Assembly (NCBI GenBank): GCA_039583875.1
Contig: CM077159.1
Location: 106,231,295-106,295,294, forward strand
Reading direction: 5' to 3'
Length of the DNA: 64,000 bases
DNA from: Platanthera guangdongensis
Taxonomy: Eukaryota; Streptophyta; Magnoliopsida; Asparagales; Orchidaceae
Part shown: one piece after another, positions 9,982-21,718 of the stretch
How the letters are laid out: every line of letters begins with the position of its first letter
How positions within the stretch are numbered: position 1 is the first letter of the stretch
Translations under genes and position numbers: made by a program
The notes under the pieces: model-generated
What the model saw: the letters and a program-made list of their open reading frames with translations, nothing else
Databases searched by the model: none
Told to the model about the DNA's origin: nothing

Positions 9982-12900
9982 TCTGTTTTGCAGGTGAGTC
10001 CAAGTGGCCATACCCCAACATGGTACTTGGACAGTGGATGTTCCAGACATATGACTGGAACTAGGGGACTACTGAGGGACTACATTCCAATCAAAGATGG
10101 TCCATAAGTAACCTTTGGTGGTTCTGAAAAAGGAATCATCAAAGGGTTTGGTAACATTTCTAGTAACTTGGTTACCATTACTCAAGTGGCTTATGTTAAA
10201 GGGTTGAAACACAACCTAATAAGTATAAGTCAATTAAGTGATGTAGGGTATGCCATCTCATTTGTTAAAAATGGTTGTCATATCAAGAGGTCAACTGATC
10301 AAGAGATTATTTTAACTGGTTATAGGAAAAGAAATGTCTATTGCTTAGACATTATGGTTGAGAACAATGGTTCTCCAGTGTGTCTTGTAGCTGATGAGAT
10401 AGTCTCTCAGTGTGTCAAATGGCACAAGATGCTAGCCCATCTTAACTACAAGACTATTAGCAAACTCTTTAGCAAAGAGTTAGTGAGGAATGGTACTCAA
10501 GTTAAGTGTGTTAAAGATGGTATTTGCTCAGCTTGTCAAAAGGGCAAGCAGACTAAATCCACCTTTAGAAGCATAGAAAACAAAGATGCTGTGAGGTGTT
10601 TATACCTCTTGCATATGGATCTCTTTGGTCCAATGCCAGTTCACAGCTTAGGTAGGAAGGTCTATACCCTTGTAGTTGTAGATGACTACTCAAAGTTTTC
10701 CTGGGTGTTCTTCTTAAGACAGAAATCTGAAACACCTAGTGTCTTCCATAACTTTGTCAAGCAAATTCAGAATGAACTAGACAGTACAGTGGTCAAGATT
10801 AGAAGTGACCATGGTACTGAATTTCACTCTGATAGCATGACAAAACTATGTGAAGAATTTGGGATATTTCAAGAATTCTCTTCACCTAGAACACCTCAGC
10901 AAAATGACATTGCTGAGAGGAAGAATAAGACCTTGATAGAGGCTGGTAGGACCCTATTAAGTGATACATCACTGCCAGAGTATTTCTGGGCTGAAGCAGT
11001 TAACACTGCATGTCATGTTATAAATAGGGCTACCATCACTAAAGGCCTCAACAAGACCCCCTATGAAGTTGTGAAAGGCAGGAAACCAAACCTATCCTAC
11101 TTCAGGATCTTTGGTTGCAAATGCTTCATACTTAACAATGGGAAGTCTTACTTGACTAAGTTTGCTGTCAAGTCCCAAGAGGGAATTTTTGTTGGGTACA
11201 TCAATAACAGTAAGGCTTATAGAGTCTACAACTTGTATACACAAGTTGTAGAACAATCTATACATGTAGTTTTTGATGAGACTAAACTTATTAACAATGA
11301 GTTGTCTAGTAGTGTATGCAGCCCCACAGGTTTAACACAGAAGATGGACAAGCTTACCATAGAAGAAGACAGTGGCTGTTGTCCAGGGGGAGAACTACAT
11401 GTACCAATTACTGATGAAGTTCAAGGAGTACAGCATGATGGAGATGCTGAAGAGGTTCAACCAGAAGTTACGATGCCTCCGGCCAACAGGCATCTTAGAG
11501 ATCATCCAGTAGAGCAGATTATTGGAGATCCAAGACAAGGGGTACAAACAAGGAGCAGAAACCTGAATGCGGCAATGTACTCCAGTTTTCTATCTCAAGT
11601 TGAACCTAAGAAGTTTGAAGAAGCCATACTAGATCCACAGTGGACTGAAGCAATGCAAGAAGAGCTTAATCAGTTCAAGAGGTGCAAGGTCTGGGAACTT
11701 GTTCCTAAACCTAAAGACCACAATATAATAGGAACTAAGTGGATCTACAGGAATAAGATGGATGAACAAGGGGTCATCATTAAGAATAAAGCAAGAATGG
11801 TTGCTAAAGGATATAGGCAAGAAGAAGGTATTGACTTTGATCAAACCTTTACTCCAGTAGCCAGACTGGAAGCCATAAGGATGTTCTTGGCCTATGCAAC
11901 CTATCAAGGATTCAAGGTTTACTAAATGGATGTCAAGTCAGCATTTCTGAATGGTAATCTTAAGGAAGAAGTCTTTGTGAAACAGCCTTCAGGTTTTGTT
12001 GATTCAACTCTACCTCATCATGTCTATAGACTTAGGAAAGCTTTATATGGGTTAAAGCAAGCCCTTAGGGCTTGGTATGAAACCCTATCTAGTTTCCTCA
12101 TTGAGAACAAGTTCTCAAGGGGGAAAATAGATAAGACTCTATTCCTTAGGGAATCTAGAGGCAAAGTTATACTAGTCCAAATATATGTAGATGACATTAT
12201 ATTTGGGTCTACTGAAAGCAGCCTTTGCAAAAAGTTTGCAAAACTTATGCAAGGTCAATTTGAGATGAGTAGTATGGGAGAGCTGAAGTTTTTCTTGGGT
12301 CTCCAAGTTAAACAGACTGAGAGTGGTTTATCCATATGTCAGTCCAAGTTCACCCTAGAACTCATAAGGAAGTATGGTATGGATTCATCCAGTACCATGA
12401 AGACTCCTATGGGGTCAAGTATGTCTCTTAGCAAGGATGATGCAGGGAAACCTGTAGATGAAACCTTGTATAGAGGGATAGTTGGCTCCCTATTATACTT
12501 GACTTCTAGTAGACCAGATATCATGTATGCTACATGTGTCTGTGCAAGGTATCAAGCCTGCCCTAAAGAGTCTCATTTGACAGCAGTCAAAAGAATATTG
12601 AGATATCTAAAGGGCACTCCCTATCTAGGCCTCTGGTACCCTAGGAATGGGGATTTTGAACTAACAGGTTATTCAGATGCAGACTTTGCAGGATGCAAAG
12701 AAGATAGAAAAAGCACTACTGGAACCTGTCAATTCCTAGGTGGGAGACTAATTTTATGGAGTAGCAAAAAGCAAAAAAGTGTGGCTATCTCCACTACAGA
12801 GTCAGAGTATGTGGCTGCAGGAAGTTGCTGTGCTCAACTTCTGTGGTTACAGCATCAGCTAGAGGACTATGGAATTCAGGTAAGTAGAACTCCACTCTTC

Positions 12901-13128
12901 TGTGACTCTACTAGTGCTATTTCAATAGCTAATAATCTTGTATCTCATAGTAGAACAAAACATATTGAAATTAAATATCATTTTCTTAGGGAGCATGTAG
13001 AAAGAAAAGATATTTTACTTGAATATGTTAAAACTGATAATCAAGTAGCTGATATGTATACTAAGCCCCTAGAAGGAGCTAAGTTCAATAGATTTAAAAT
13101 TGAACTAGGAATGATAAACTTAGAGTAA
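9982..13128 (+). pseudogene. Copy A pol (PR-INT-RT-RH) with two nonsense codons
   Basis: The frame is the same as gag and begins directly after gag's UAA. Protease DSGCSRHMTG lies near 10030-10060. The integrase zinc finger and core ([38 protein letters not shown]) is followed by RT with YVDDIIFGS near 12185-12211 and RNase H with GYSDADFAG and [13 protein letters not shown] motifs. TAA at 10105 and TAA at 11923 (Gln in [10 protein letters not shown]) interrupt an otherwise open 1049-codon frame. Asn-Asp replaces the usual Asn-Gly in QQNG. It is not translatable as one protein. Confidence 0.93.
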
Positions 13129-13149
13129 GTTTACAGAATTGGAATTGGC

Positions 13150-13640
13150 TAAGTAAAAAGGTGTCGACACATAGACAAGTCTATGTCGACACAGAATAGA
13201 GGTGTCGACACTTCAGGAAAAAGGTGTCGACACATCTAGGAAGTTGGTGTCGACACTTCTGACTATTAGTGTCGGCACATGTCAAGTAGGTGTCGACACA
13301 TCCAAAGTGGTGTCGACACTTAAGTTTTACTCAGAATTTTCTAAGTAAAGTCTCGACAATGTGTCGAGTTATGTTGTGTCGACACATAAACAAGTGTCGA
13401 CACATAAAATTTGTTGACTAAACTTGTGTCGACACATATGTGTCGAGACATTATAAGTCAGTGTCGACACTTATTGCCAGTGTCGACACATTTTAAGTTA
13501 GCTGTCCCGCCTGTTCATCTTCAAAATTAGAAAGATATAAATAGGGTTTTATCTTTGTTTGTCGACACGCTTTCAAAGTTTCGAGACCAAACTTCTGTGT
13601 CGACACCTCTCTTTTCTTAAGACAAATTCTATAAACCCTA
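13150..13640 (+). promoter_or_regulatory. aORF promoter of copy A: second GTGTCGACAC array plus TATA
   Basis: About 12 GTGTCGACAC copies lie between 13160 and 13495. A TATAAATA box (13536-13543) follows, then TTGTCGACACGC and TGTCGACACC copies, and the aORF ATG at 13641. The region starts about 20 bp after the RNase H stop. Its spacers differ from those of the U3 array, and it has mixed variants (GTCTCGACA, GTCGAGTT, CATATGTGTCGAGAC) that are conserved in other copies. Independent transcription of the aORF is inferred from this layout. Confidence 0.7.
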
Positions 13641-16473
13641 ATGGCGCCTAAGCTTGAGGAGAATGACAACGAAGGATACGAGCTGGTGCGCGGTGCTTTT
13701 GAGGATGCTGATCAAGAAATCCAGTCTGTCGTAACCCTAGTTGCCGATTCTGGATTGGAATATCTTGTTTCGGAACCTACTAAGATATGGAAGAAAGGGG
13801 TACTTGAATTCCTCAATGAAGCCAAGATAGACGAAACTGGTTTCAAAATCAAATCCAGGGTTCATGGTGAGAAGGTCAAGGTATCACCGAAAAGTCTGAG
13901 GAAGATTCTACAGCTTCCAAGAACTAAAGATGAAGATGAAATTACTGCATTAAAGACCAGGGAAGCTCTAACCTGGTGTGGACTAGATTCTAAGATGAAG
14001 ATTGGTTCTGTTTTTAACAGGAAAGGAATGAACAGTCAAGGTAAATTCCTTTCTGAAATTGTTGGAAAGGTAATTTTAAGCAAGCCAGGAGGGCATGACA
14101 GAGTGTCTGCCTCTATGTTCAATATTATGACCAGAATTATCTTCACTCTAAGAACTGATTGGTCTGTTATAGTATTTGAGAAAATCAAAGAAAGCTTGAA
14201 GAAGCCCAACCTGGGCAGAATCTTAAGTCTATACCTAGCTGGTACCATACTAGAGGTAATGAGTACTGCTGCTTGAACTAAAATAAATCACATGAGGAAA
14301 ATGGATCTGAGAATTTTCTCTAGATGGGACAGGGTGTTGTCAAAGGAGATGCCAACCCCTGAGAAGATAGTTTCTGAGAAGGAGATTCCACCAAAGAAGA
14401 CGAGGAAGACAGCTCCAATGGCTCAGGTTCCAACTAGCAGCTCTGAAAGTGAAGAGCAAGTTGTCTTCTCATCTGATGAGAATGAGGAAGTACCTGCAAT
14501 AAAGACTCCTGCTCCTCAAGAGGTTGCTGAGATCCAGGGGGAGCTATCTCAATCTAACCCCATCCACAAGGATCACAGCCAGGGGGAGCTTCCAGTTGTA
14601 AATGAACCCACTACACTGGAAAGTGAACAAGCAACCACCATCATACTAGAGGTAATCACTGAACTAAATACTTTGGATTTTCCTATAGAAGATACTGATT
14701 TGTCTGATGTTCATCAGCAAACTCAGCTGGATGGTCAAGTTCCAGATGCTATTATAGAAGACACATCTATTGTTCTAGAAGTAGTTCCTGATCCAGTGGT
14801 TGAAGAACCTAGAATTACTCCAGCTCCTTCACCACAAGAGTACACTATGGAAGATTTATTTTTAAATCTGGATCAGCAAGATTTTGACAAAGACAATGCT
14901 GCTGCTGAAGGAGATAATGCTACTGCTGAGGGGGAGCAAGAGCAACTTCTGGAAGAGCCTGTAAGACAAGAAACTGAGAAGGCACCTGATGTGCAAACTG
15001 GAAAGCCTCCAAGCCCTAAGGAGAGGGTGGAAATAGCCAGCACATCTGCCTCTGAAGATGAGGAGATTGCTAGGGCAAAGAAGAAAAAGCTTCAGGTCTT
15101 CAGGAGAAGAAGCCAAAGTTATAAGAAGGCTTTGCAGACTGTTTCTCCACAGTCTATAGTTCAGCAAGCCCCATCAATAGATTATAGTGCTTTGATGGTT
15201 GCACTGCAGATTAAACTTGATGAGCAAAGGCAGGACTTAGAGAAATATGTGGATGAAGGGCAGAAATCCTTACAGTTTGATCTAGCCCAGGACATAAAAT
15301 CAATAAGGTTTGAAATGAACCTAAACAAGAAAGAGATGACAGACTATTTCCACAAGGGTGGAAATGCAGTAGTGTACTTGGCTACACACCAGGAAAAGAT
15401 AAAAGCACAAGTGGATGACATAGCATTGAAGCAAGGGTATGTTCTTGAAAATCAGATAAGGATGAATGACAATCTTACTGCTTCCCATAATGCAATTGTC
15501 ATAGAACTGAAGAATCTGGCTGCAGGGCAGACTCCAGCTATAGCAAAGGCAGATTTTGACAAAGTATTTCTATAAGAAATCACTGCTCTTAAGACTGCCA
15601 TCCAAGATTCACAAAAGCTAATCACTGACAAACTCCAAAGGTTAAAACCTTTCTTCAAAGATGGAGTGAATTACTTGGATAATCAAGTGAGATTTCAGAA
15701 GGATGATGTGAGATCATATAGAAAGAGAAGTCATAAAGGGGGAGAGTGTGTTAGTCAAGACAAGCTCTGATCATGCCAAATGGATATCCAATTCTATCAG
15801 AGCTACACTGGGTTATCCTCCTCTTTGTGATGATGATAATGTGGCAGAATCTGGAATTCAACCTGCATATCTAGGAGGGGAGCAAGCTGAAGTTGCTCAA
15901 GTCATCTACCCTCCTCCAGATTTTGACATGATTCATACTGATATACAGACCATGTATAGCCCATATGGGGGCAAGGACAATGTTATTATTTAAAAGTTTG
16001 TTCAGCCTATTTCTGAAGCCATGCAAGAGGCAATGTAGAAAGAAGAAGAGACAAGATTGTCTAAGAAGAGGTTTATGGAACAAGCTGAACAGAGACCAGA
16101 CTTTGAGCAGTGGAGCCCTACCTCTAGAAACATTATATTAACTGGCTGGAAAGCTGCCAAGGACAACATTCATGACAGGAACAAATGGTTCTCTGAATTT
16201 GAATGGAGAAAACATGAATCTAGACAGGAGGCAATTGTCCAATATAGAAGGAAGGCAAAGATGGGAAAGCTACCTCCTACAGCTCAGGAGCCTAGCAAGT
16301 ACTTTCCTAAGCCATACTATTATTTTGAAAGACAGAAGATTAAAGCAGAAGAGCTTAAGAAGAAAGATCTGAAAGGCAAGAAGCCTGCTGATGCTGAAGT
16401 TGCTGATGCTCTTGTCCAAGCTAAAGTTCAAGCTGGCAAAGGGATAGTTATTAAGGAGCCTGAACAGAAATAG
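13641..16473 (+). pseudogene. Copy A aORF, broken
   Basis: This is homologous along its length to the intact 944-aa aORF of copy C. TGA at 14274 (Gly codon elsewhere), TAA at 15573 (Gln in VFQEEI), a deletion of about 1 bp near 15712-15718, and further stops at 15991 and 16036 break it. The final stretch (16057-16473) ends KEPEQK, as expected for the C-terminus. The protein's normal role is unknown. Confidence 0.9.
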
Positions 16474-16783
16474 ATTTAGAATTTTCTTGAAGTTTACTTT
16501 GTATTCTTTTTGATGTAAAACTTTTTGTGAACTTCTGAAAATGTATAAGACAGATATTAGAACAATATGTTATATGATTAATCTATTTCATGTTTGTTCT
16601 GTGATAATGTCTATGTCTATTTCATATTTGTTCTGTGATGATGAATTTGTATACATGTGAAATTGATACATGTTTATGTTTACCCTGCTGTATATTATCC
16701 TGCTTTACATCATTTTGTAATTTTAATTATGAATGGTGTATATCATTGACTAAGGGTTATGACTTCTCCAAATAGGGGGAGAT
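16474..16783 (+). other. Copy A 3' non-coding region with polypurine tract
   Basis: This is AT-rich sequence between the aORF end and the 3' LTR, with no ORF. The polypurine tract gggggaga (16775-16782) lies 1 bp before the LTR start and would prime plus-strand synthesis. The same tract precedes the LTR in copies C and D. Confidence 0.85.
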
Positions 16784-18847
16784 TGTTGGGTATATTGGTT
16801 AAAATGTACCTGATTTGAAGAAGCCTCACCCAACTCAATGATGTACATCATAATGTATTTGATGTATTTTGAGTTACTTGTGCAGGTTAAGTATTTGCTG
16901 GACTGAAGCAAAAAGTTTCTAAGTCCATGTGTCGACACCCAGAGGAAAAGTATCGACACTTAAGAAGACTTGTGTCGACACCCAGGCAAGCAGTGTCGAT
17001 ACTTGGAGTCATTGTGTCTAAACTTGGGATGCAGAGTCGACACCAGACAGAAAGTGTCGACACATGGAGCTGTGTCGACACTCAGTGAAGAAAAGTGCAG
17101 TAAAGCTGTGTCGACACTTCACAGCAGTGTCGACACCTAGAAGAACTGTGTCTACACCAGAAAGTGTCGACACTTGGAGCTATTTCGACACTCAACAGAA
17201 GAGTCAGCACTTGAAGTAAGTGTCGACACCCAGAACAATGTGTCGACACTCAACGGAAGAGTCAGCACTTAAAGAAAGTGTCGACACAAGACAGTATGTG
17301 TCGACACTCAGCTGAAGACTCAACACTTGAAGAAAGTGTCGACACATGGAGCTGTGTCGACACTTAGCAAAGAACAGCAAGATCAACAAAATATTCTAAG
17401 TACAAGTGTCGACACTATGGGAATGTGTCGACACTCAGCTGAAGTCTCAATAGAAAAATCAAGTGTCGACACTCAGCTGAAGTCTCAACAGAAGAATCAA
17501 GTGTCGACACAAGGAGCTGTGTCAACACTCAGCAAGTATCAACACTAAAGACATGTGTTGACACCAAGAAGCAGTGTCGACACTTATCAGATTCAACCCA
17601 TGAAGATGTGTCGACACAAAGGAGATGTGTCGACACTTAGAAGAATTCAGCAAAATACAGAAGATCAAGTACTTGTGTCGACACTCAATTTCAGTGTCGA
17701 CACATGAAGAAGAAACTGTGTCGAGACATAGAATCCACAACACAAGGAGTTGTGTCGACACCTTGTAGGCTAGTGTCGACACTTACACAACTTGTGTCGA
17801 CACTTGGTCTATAAGTGTCGACACTTAAAGACAGAAAGTCACGACACTTTCAGACAGTTAGAGAACTTTCAAGAACTGACTGGATGACTTGACCGCTGCC
17901 GTTCCAGCCGGTGTACAGCACCTGTCAGAGATGTCAGAAGACAGTTATGAACCGGACCAGCCGGTTATCATGAAGAAGGCCTATAAATAGGCTCATACAG
18001 TCTACAGAAACTGTTGTTCAAAAAGGTGGTTCACATAGTTGTTCAAGTTATTGATCAAGTATCAAAACAAGAAGATCTAGCTGTCCAAGTGCAGATCTAT
18101 GAAGTTGGAGAGAGAGAGGGCTCCAACTAAGAAATTAGCCGTTGGAACTAGGCTGAGAAGAAGGGTTCAGATATATTCTGGATCTTAAGAAGCAGAGGTC
18201 AAGGATCAACTGCAGAAGGAGTCAATCTTATTGAGTTCTACTTTCAAGAAGCTTTGAAGAAAGCTAAGTCAGATTGAATCCAGCTGAGTTCTTCCAAGAA
18301 CTCATCAAGAAACTCACAACTCTCCTCTCTTGTTTCTGATTTGCTGAGTTATCATTTGTATAATCATTTTTATCTTGTAGGATCCTTTGGATCTGAGTTT
18401 TTGTAAGCCTGTAATTATAAAGGCTGAGTGTAGGGCTTGAGAGCCTGAGTGTAGGAGATTGGTATCTCTGAGTGTAGGCCTTTTGTGGCTGAGTGTAGGC
18501 CTTGGTGGCTGAGTGTAGGCCTTTGTGGCTGAGTGTAGGCTTTGGAGAAAAGCTGAGTTGTAGGGCCTTGGGCCTGAGATGTAAGAACTAGTTTGGGTTC
18601 TGAGATAGTGGAGAAGTTTGGCCGAATCTAGTACACTGCTAGATAGGCGAAGGGGGAAAGTGGATGTACTCAAAGCTTGGGGAACCACTATAAAACTCTG
18701 TGTCTGCTGTGATTGTGATTTGCTGTGTGATTGTTGTGCAGTAGTTAAGTAAATGCTGTGTGAAAAACTGTTTGCTGCCATAAATAGTTAAAAAGAATTT
18801 GGTCACCTATTCACCCCCCTCTTGGTGTTTAGGTACTATATCTTTCA
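16784..18847 (+). repeat. Copy A 3' LTR
   Basis: It has the same termini and 2064-bp length as the 5' LTR, with TATA at 17982-17989. Several palindromes present in the 5' LTR are altered here (for example TATCGACAC, TGTCGATAC, TGTCTAAAC), mostly C-to-T or G-to-A changes. The target duplication aaaac follows at 18848-18852. Confidence 0.95.
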
Positions 18848-19300
18848 AAAACCTTGAGTAGTCATCTACAACTACAAAGGTATAGACCTTCCTACCTAGG
18901 ATGTGAATTGGCATTGGACCAAAGAGATCCATATGCAAGAGGTATAAACACCTCACAACATCTTTATTTTTTATGCTTCTAAAGGTGGATTTAGTCTGCT
19001 TGCCCTTTTGACAAGCTGAGCAAATACCATCTTTAACACACTTAACTTGAGAACCATTCCTCACTAACTCTTTGCTAAAGAGTTTGCCAATTGTCTTGTA
19101 GTTTAGATGGGCTAGCCTCTTGTGCCATTTGACACAATGAGAGACTTTCTCATCTGCTACAAGACATACTTGAGAACCATTGGTCTCACACATAATGTCT
19201 AGGCAGTAGACATTCCTCTTCCTATAACCTGTCAAAATGATCTCTTGATCACTTGACCTCTTGATATGACAACCATTTTTCACAAATGAGATGTCATACC
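18848..19300 (-). pseudogene. Copy B pol, middle part (pre-integrase finger and start of integrase core)
   Basis: The minus-strand frame carries [21 protein letters not shown] (His of the HHCC finger), [10 protein letters not shown] and [10 protein letters not shown] (first catalytic Asp) to VVDDYSRF, where copy A cuts it. On its other side it is cut by copy C at the atacc duplication (19296-19300). The frame is open over this fragment. Confidence 0.9.
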
Positions 19301-21416
19301 TGAAAGATATGGTACCTAAACACCTAGAGGGGGGGGGGGTGAATAGGTGACCTAAACCTTTTTTAAAACTTTGTTGGCAGCAAAACAGTTATCTCACAGA
19401 TTTCTACAGCTAACAGCAATAACAAAATATAAACTGCTAATCCACAGCACAGCACAGCAGACATACAAATTTATAGTGGTTCCCCAATCTTTGGGTACAT
19501 CCACTTTCCCCCTTCGCCTATCTAGCAGTGTACTAGATTCGGCCAAACTTCTCCACTATCTCAGAACCCAACTAGGTTCCTACACCTCAGGCCCAAAGCC
19601 TTAAACTCAGCCACCAAGGCCTACACTCAGCCACCCAGGCCTACACTCAGCCAATCAAGGCCTACACTCAGAGTTCTTCAACTCCTACACTCAGGCAATC
19701 AAGCCCTACCCTCAGCCTTTATAATATAGGCTTACAATTCACTCAGATCCAATGGATCCTACAAGTTAAAATTGAATTACAATAACTAACTCTACAACTC
19801 AGAAAATAAGAGAGGAGTTGAGAGTTTCTTGAAGAGTTCTTGGAAGAACTCAGCTAGATCCAAACTGACTTAGCTTCCTTCAAAGCTTCTTGAGTAGAAC
19901 TGAATTAGTCTGAATCTTCTGCAGTTGTTCCTTGACCTCTGCTTCTTGAGATCCAGATGATTCTGAATCCTTCTTCTCAGCCTTAGTTCCAAAGACTGAA
20001 TTCTTGATTGGAGCTCTCTCTCTCCAACTTCTTAGATCTGCAGTTGGACTGCCAGATCTTCTTGTGTTGATCCTCTGTGTACCACTTTTCTGATTACTTG
20101 AATAATCTGATCTATTATTTCAAAATGGCTTCAACAACAACTTATTAACACCTTATCAACTCAACAACAACAGTTTCTGTAAACAGTCTGTGCCTATTTA
20201 TAGGCCTTCTTCATGGTAACCGGCTGGTCCGGTTCATAACTGACTTCTGAGATCTCTGACAAGTGCTGTAGACCGGCTGGAACGGCAGCTGTCATGTCAT
20301 CCAGTCAATTCTTGAAATTCTCTAACTGTCAGATAGTGTCGAGACTTTCTGTTCTTAAGTGTCGACACTTATAGACCAAGTGTCGACACATGTTGTGTAA
20401 GTGTCGACACAAGTCTACAAGGTGTCGACACAACTCCTTGTATGTCTCGACACAGATTCTTCTTCAAGTGTCGACACTGAAATTAAGTGTCGACACAAGT
20501 ACTTGATCTTCTGTATCTTGTAGTATTCTTCTAAGTGTCGACACATCTCCTTTGTGTCGACACATCTTCATGTGTTGAAACTGTCAAGTGTCGACACTGC
20601 TTCTTGGTGTCGACACAAGTCTTCAATTTTGTTTCTTCAGCTGAGTGTCGACACATTCCCTTAGTGTCGACACTTGTACTTAGAATATTTTGTAAACTTT
20701 TCTGTTCTTTGCTAAGTGTCGACACAGCTCCTTGTGTCGACACTTTCTTCAAGTGTAGAGTCTTCAACTAAGTGTCGACACATTGTGCTGGGTGTCGACA
20801 CTTTCTTCAAGTGTTGACTCTTCTGGTTGTGTGTCGACACATTGTGCTGAGTGTCGACACATACTTCAAGTGTTGACTCCTTTGAGTGTGTGTCGACACA
20901 TTGTGCTGAGTGTCGACACATTCTTCATGTGTTGACTCTGCTGATTGAGTGTCGACACATTGTGTTGAGTGTCGACACTTGTCCTTAGTCTCTGCAGAAT
21001 TTTGCTGAGTGTCGACACAACTCCAAGTGTCGACACTTTCTGATGTAGACTCAGCTCTTCTAGGTGTCGACACTTCTGCTAAGTGTCGACACAGCTTTTC
21101 TGCATTCTTCTTCACTGAGTGTCGACACAGCTCCAAGTGTCGACACTTTCTGTCTGGTGTCGACTCTTCTTCTCAGGTGTCGACACAATTACTCCAAGTG
21201 TCGACACTGCTTGTCTGGGTGTCGACACAAGCTTTCTCAAGTGTCGACACTTTCCCTCTGGGTGTCGACACATGGACTTAGAAACTTTTAGCTTCAGTCC
21301 AGTGAATACCTAACCTGCACAAGTAACTCAAACAAACATCAAATACATTATGATGTATATCATTGAGTTAGGTGAGGCTTCTTCAAATCAGGTACATTTG
21401 ACCAATGTACCCAACA
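19301..21416 (-). repeat. Copy C 3' LTR
   Basis: In plus coordinates it runs from TGAAAGATAT to CCCAACA, 2116 bp, with TATA at 20195-20202 (minus). The GTGTCGACAC array lies about 20335-21275, with the repeating unit TGTCGACACATTGTGCTGAG particular to this subfamily. The GAGTGTAGGC-type repeat is at about 19600-19700. An 11-base G run lies at 19329-19339. PPT tctccccc (21418-21425) follows. Confidence 0.95.
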
Positions 21417-21718
21417 ATCTCCCCCTATTTGGAGAAGTCATAACCCTTAGTCAATGATATACACCACTCATAATTAAAAATTAGAGAATGATGTAAAGCA
21501 GGTATATGTCAACAGGGTAAACTTAAACATGTAATAAAGCACACATGTATACTCATTAAACATTGCAGAACAAACAAGAAATAGACACATGCTTCTGAAC
21601 AATCATGAGATATATTTATCAAAAATTGTTCTAACATTGTTTTAATACATTTCCATTGTTTTACAAAAATATTTCATATGTAAAAGATTACAACAATGTT
21701 TCTTAGTCTAATCTTAGT
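21417..21718 (-). other. Copy C 3' non-coding region and PPT
   Basis: AT-rich, with no ORF. It contains the polypurine tract next to the LTR (21418-21425, complement gggggaga) and the transcript segment after the aORF stop. Confidence 0.8.

Larger units (their letters stand above)
5770..18847 (+). mobile_element. Family 1 Ty1/copia element, copy A (complete, degenerate)
   Basis: This is a full-length 13,078-bp element with two 2064-bp LTRs (TGTTGGG...TTTCA), a PBS, gag, pol, the aORF with its own promoter, and a PPT. It sits in B's integrase sequence in the opposite orientation. RT/RNase H order after integrase and the YVDD box make it Ty1/copia. The large size, long LTRs and extra ORF between pol and the 3' LTR fit the SIRE/Maximus group. 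All three ORFs carry nonsense codons, so it is not autonomous. LTR divergence is clearly higher than in copy C; I saw about 11 differences in the first 340 bp. Confidence 0.95.
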
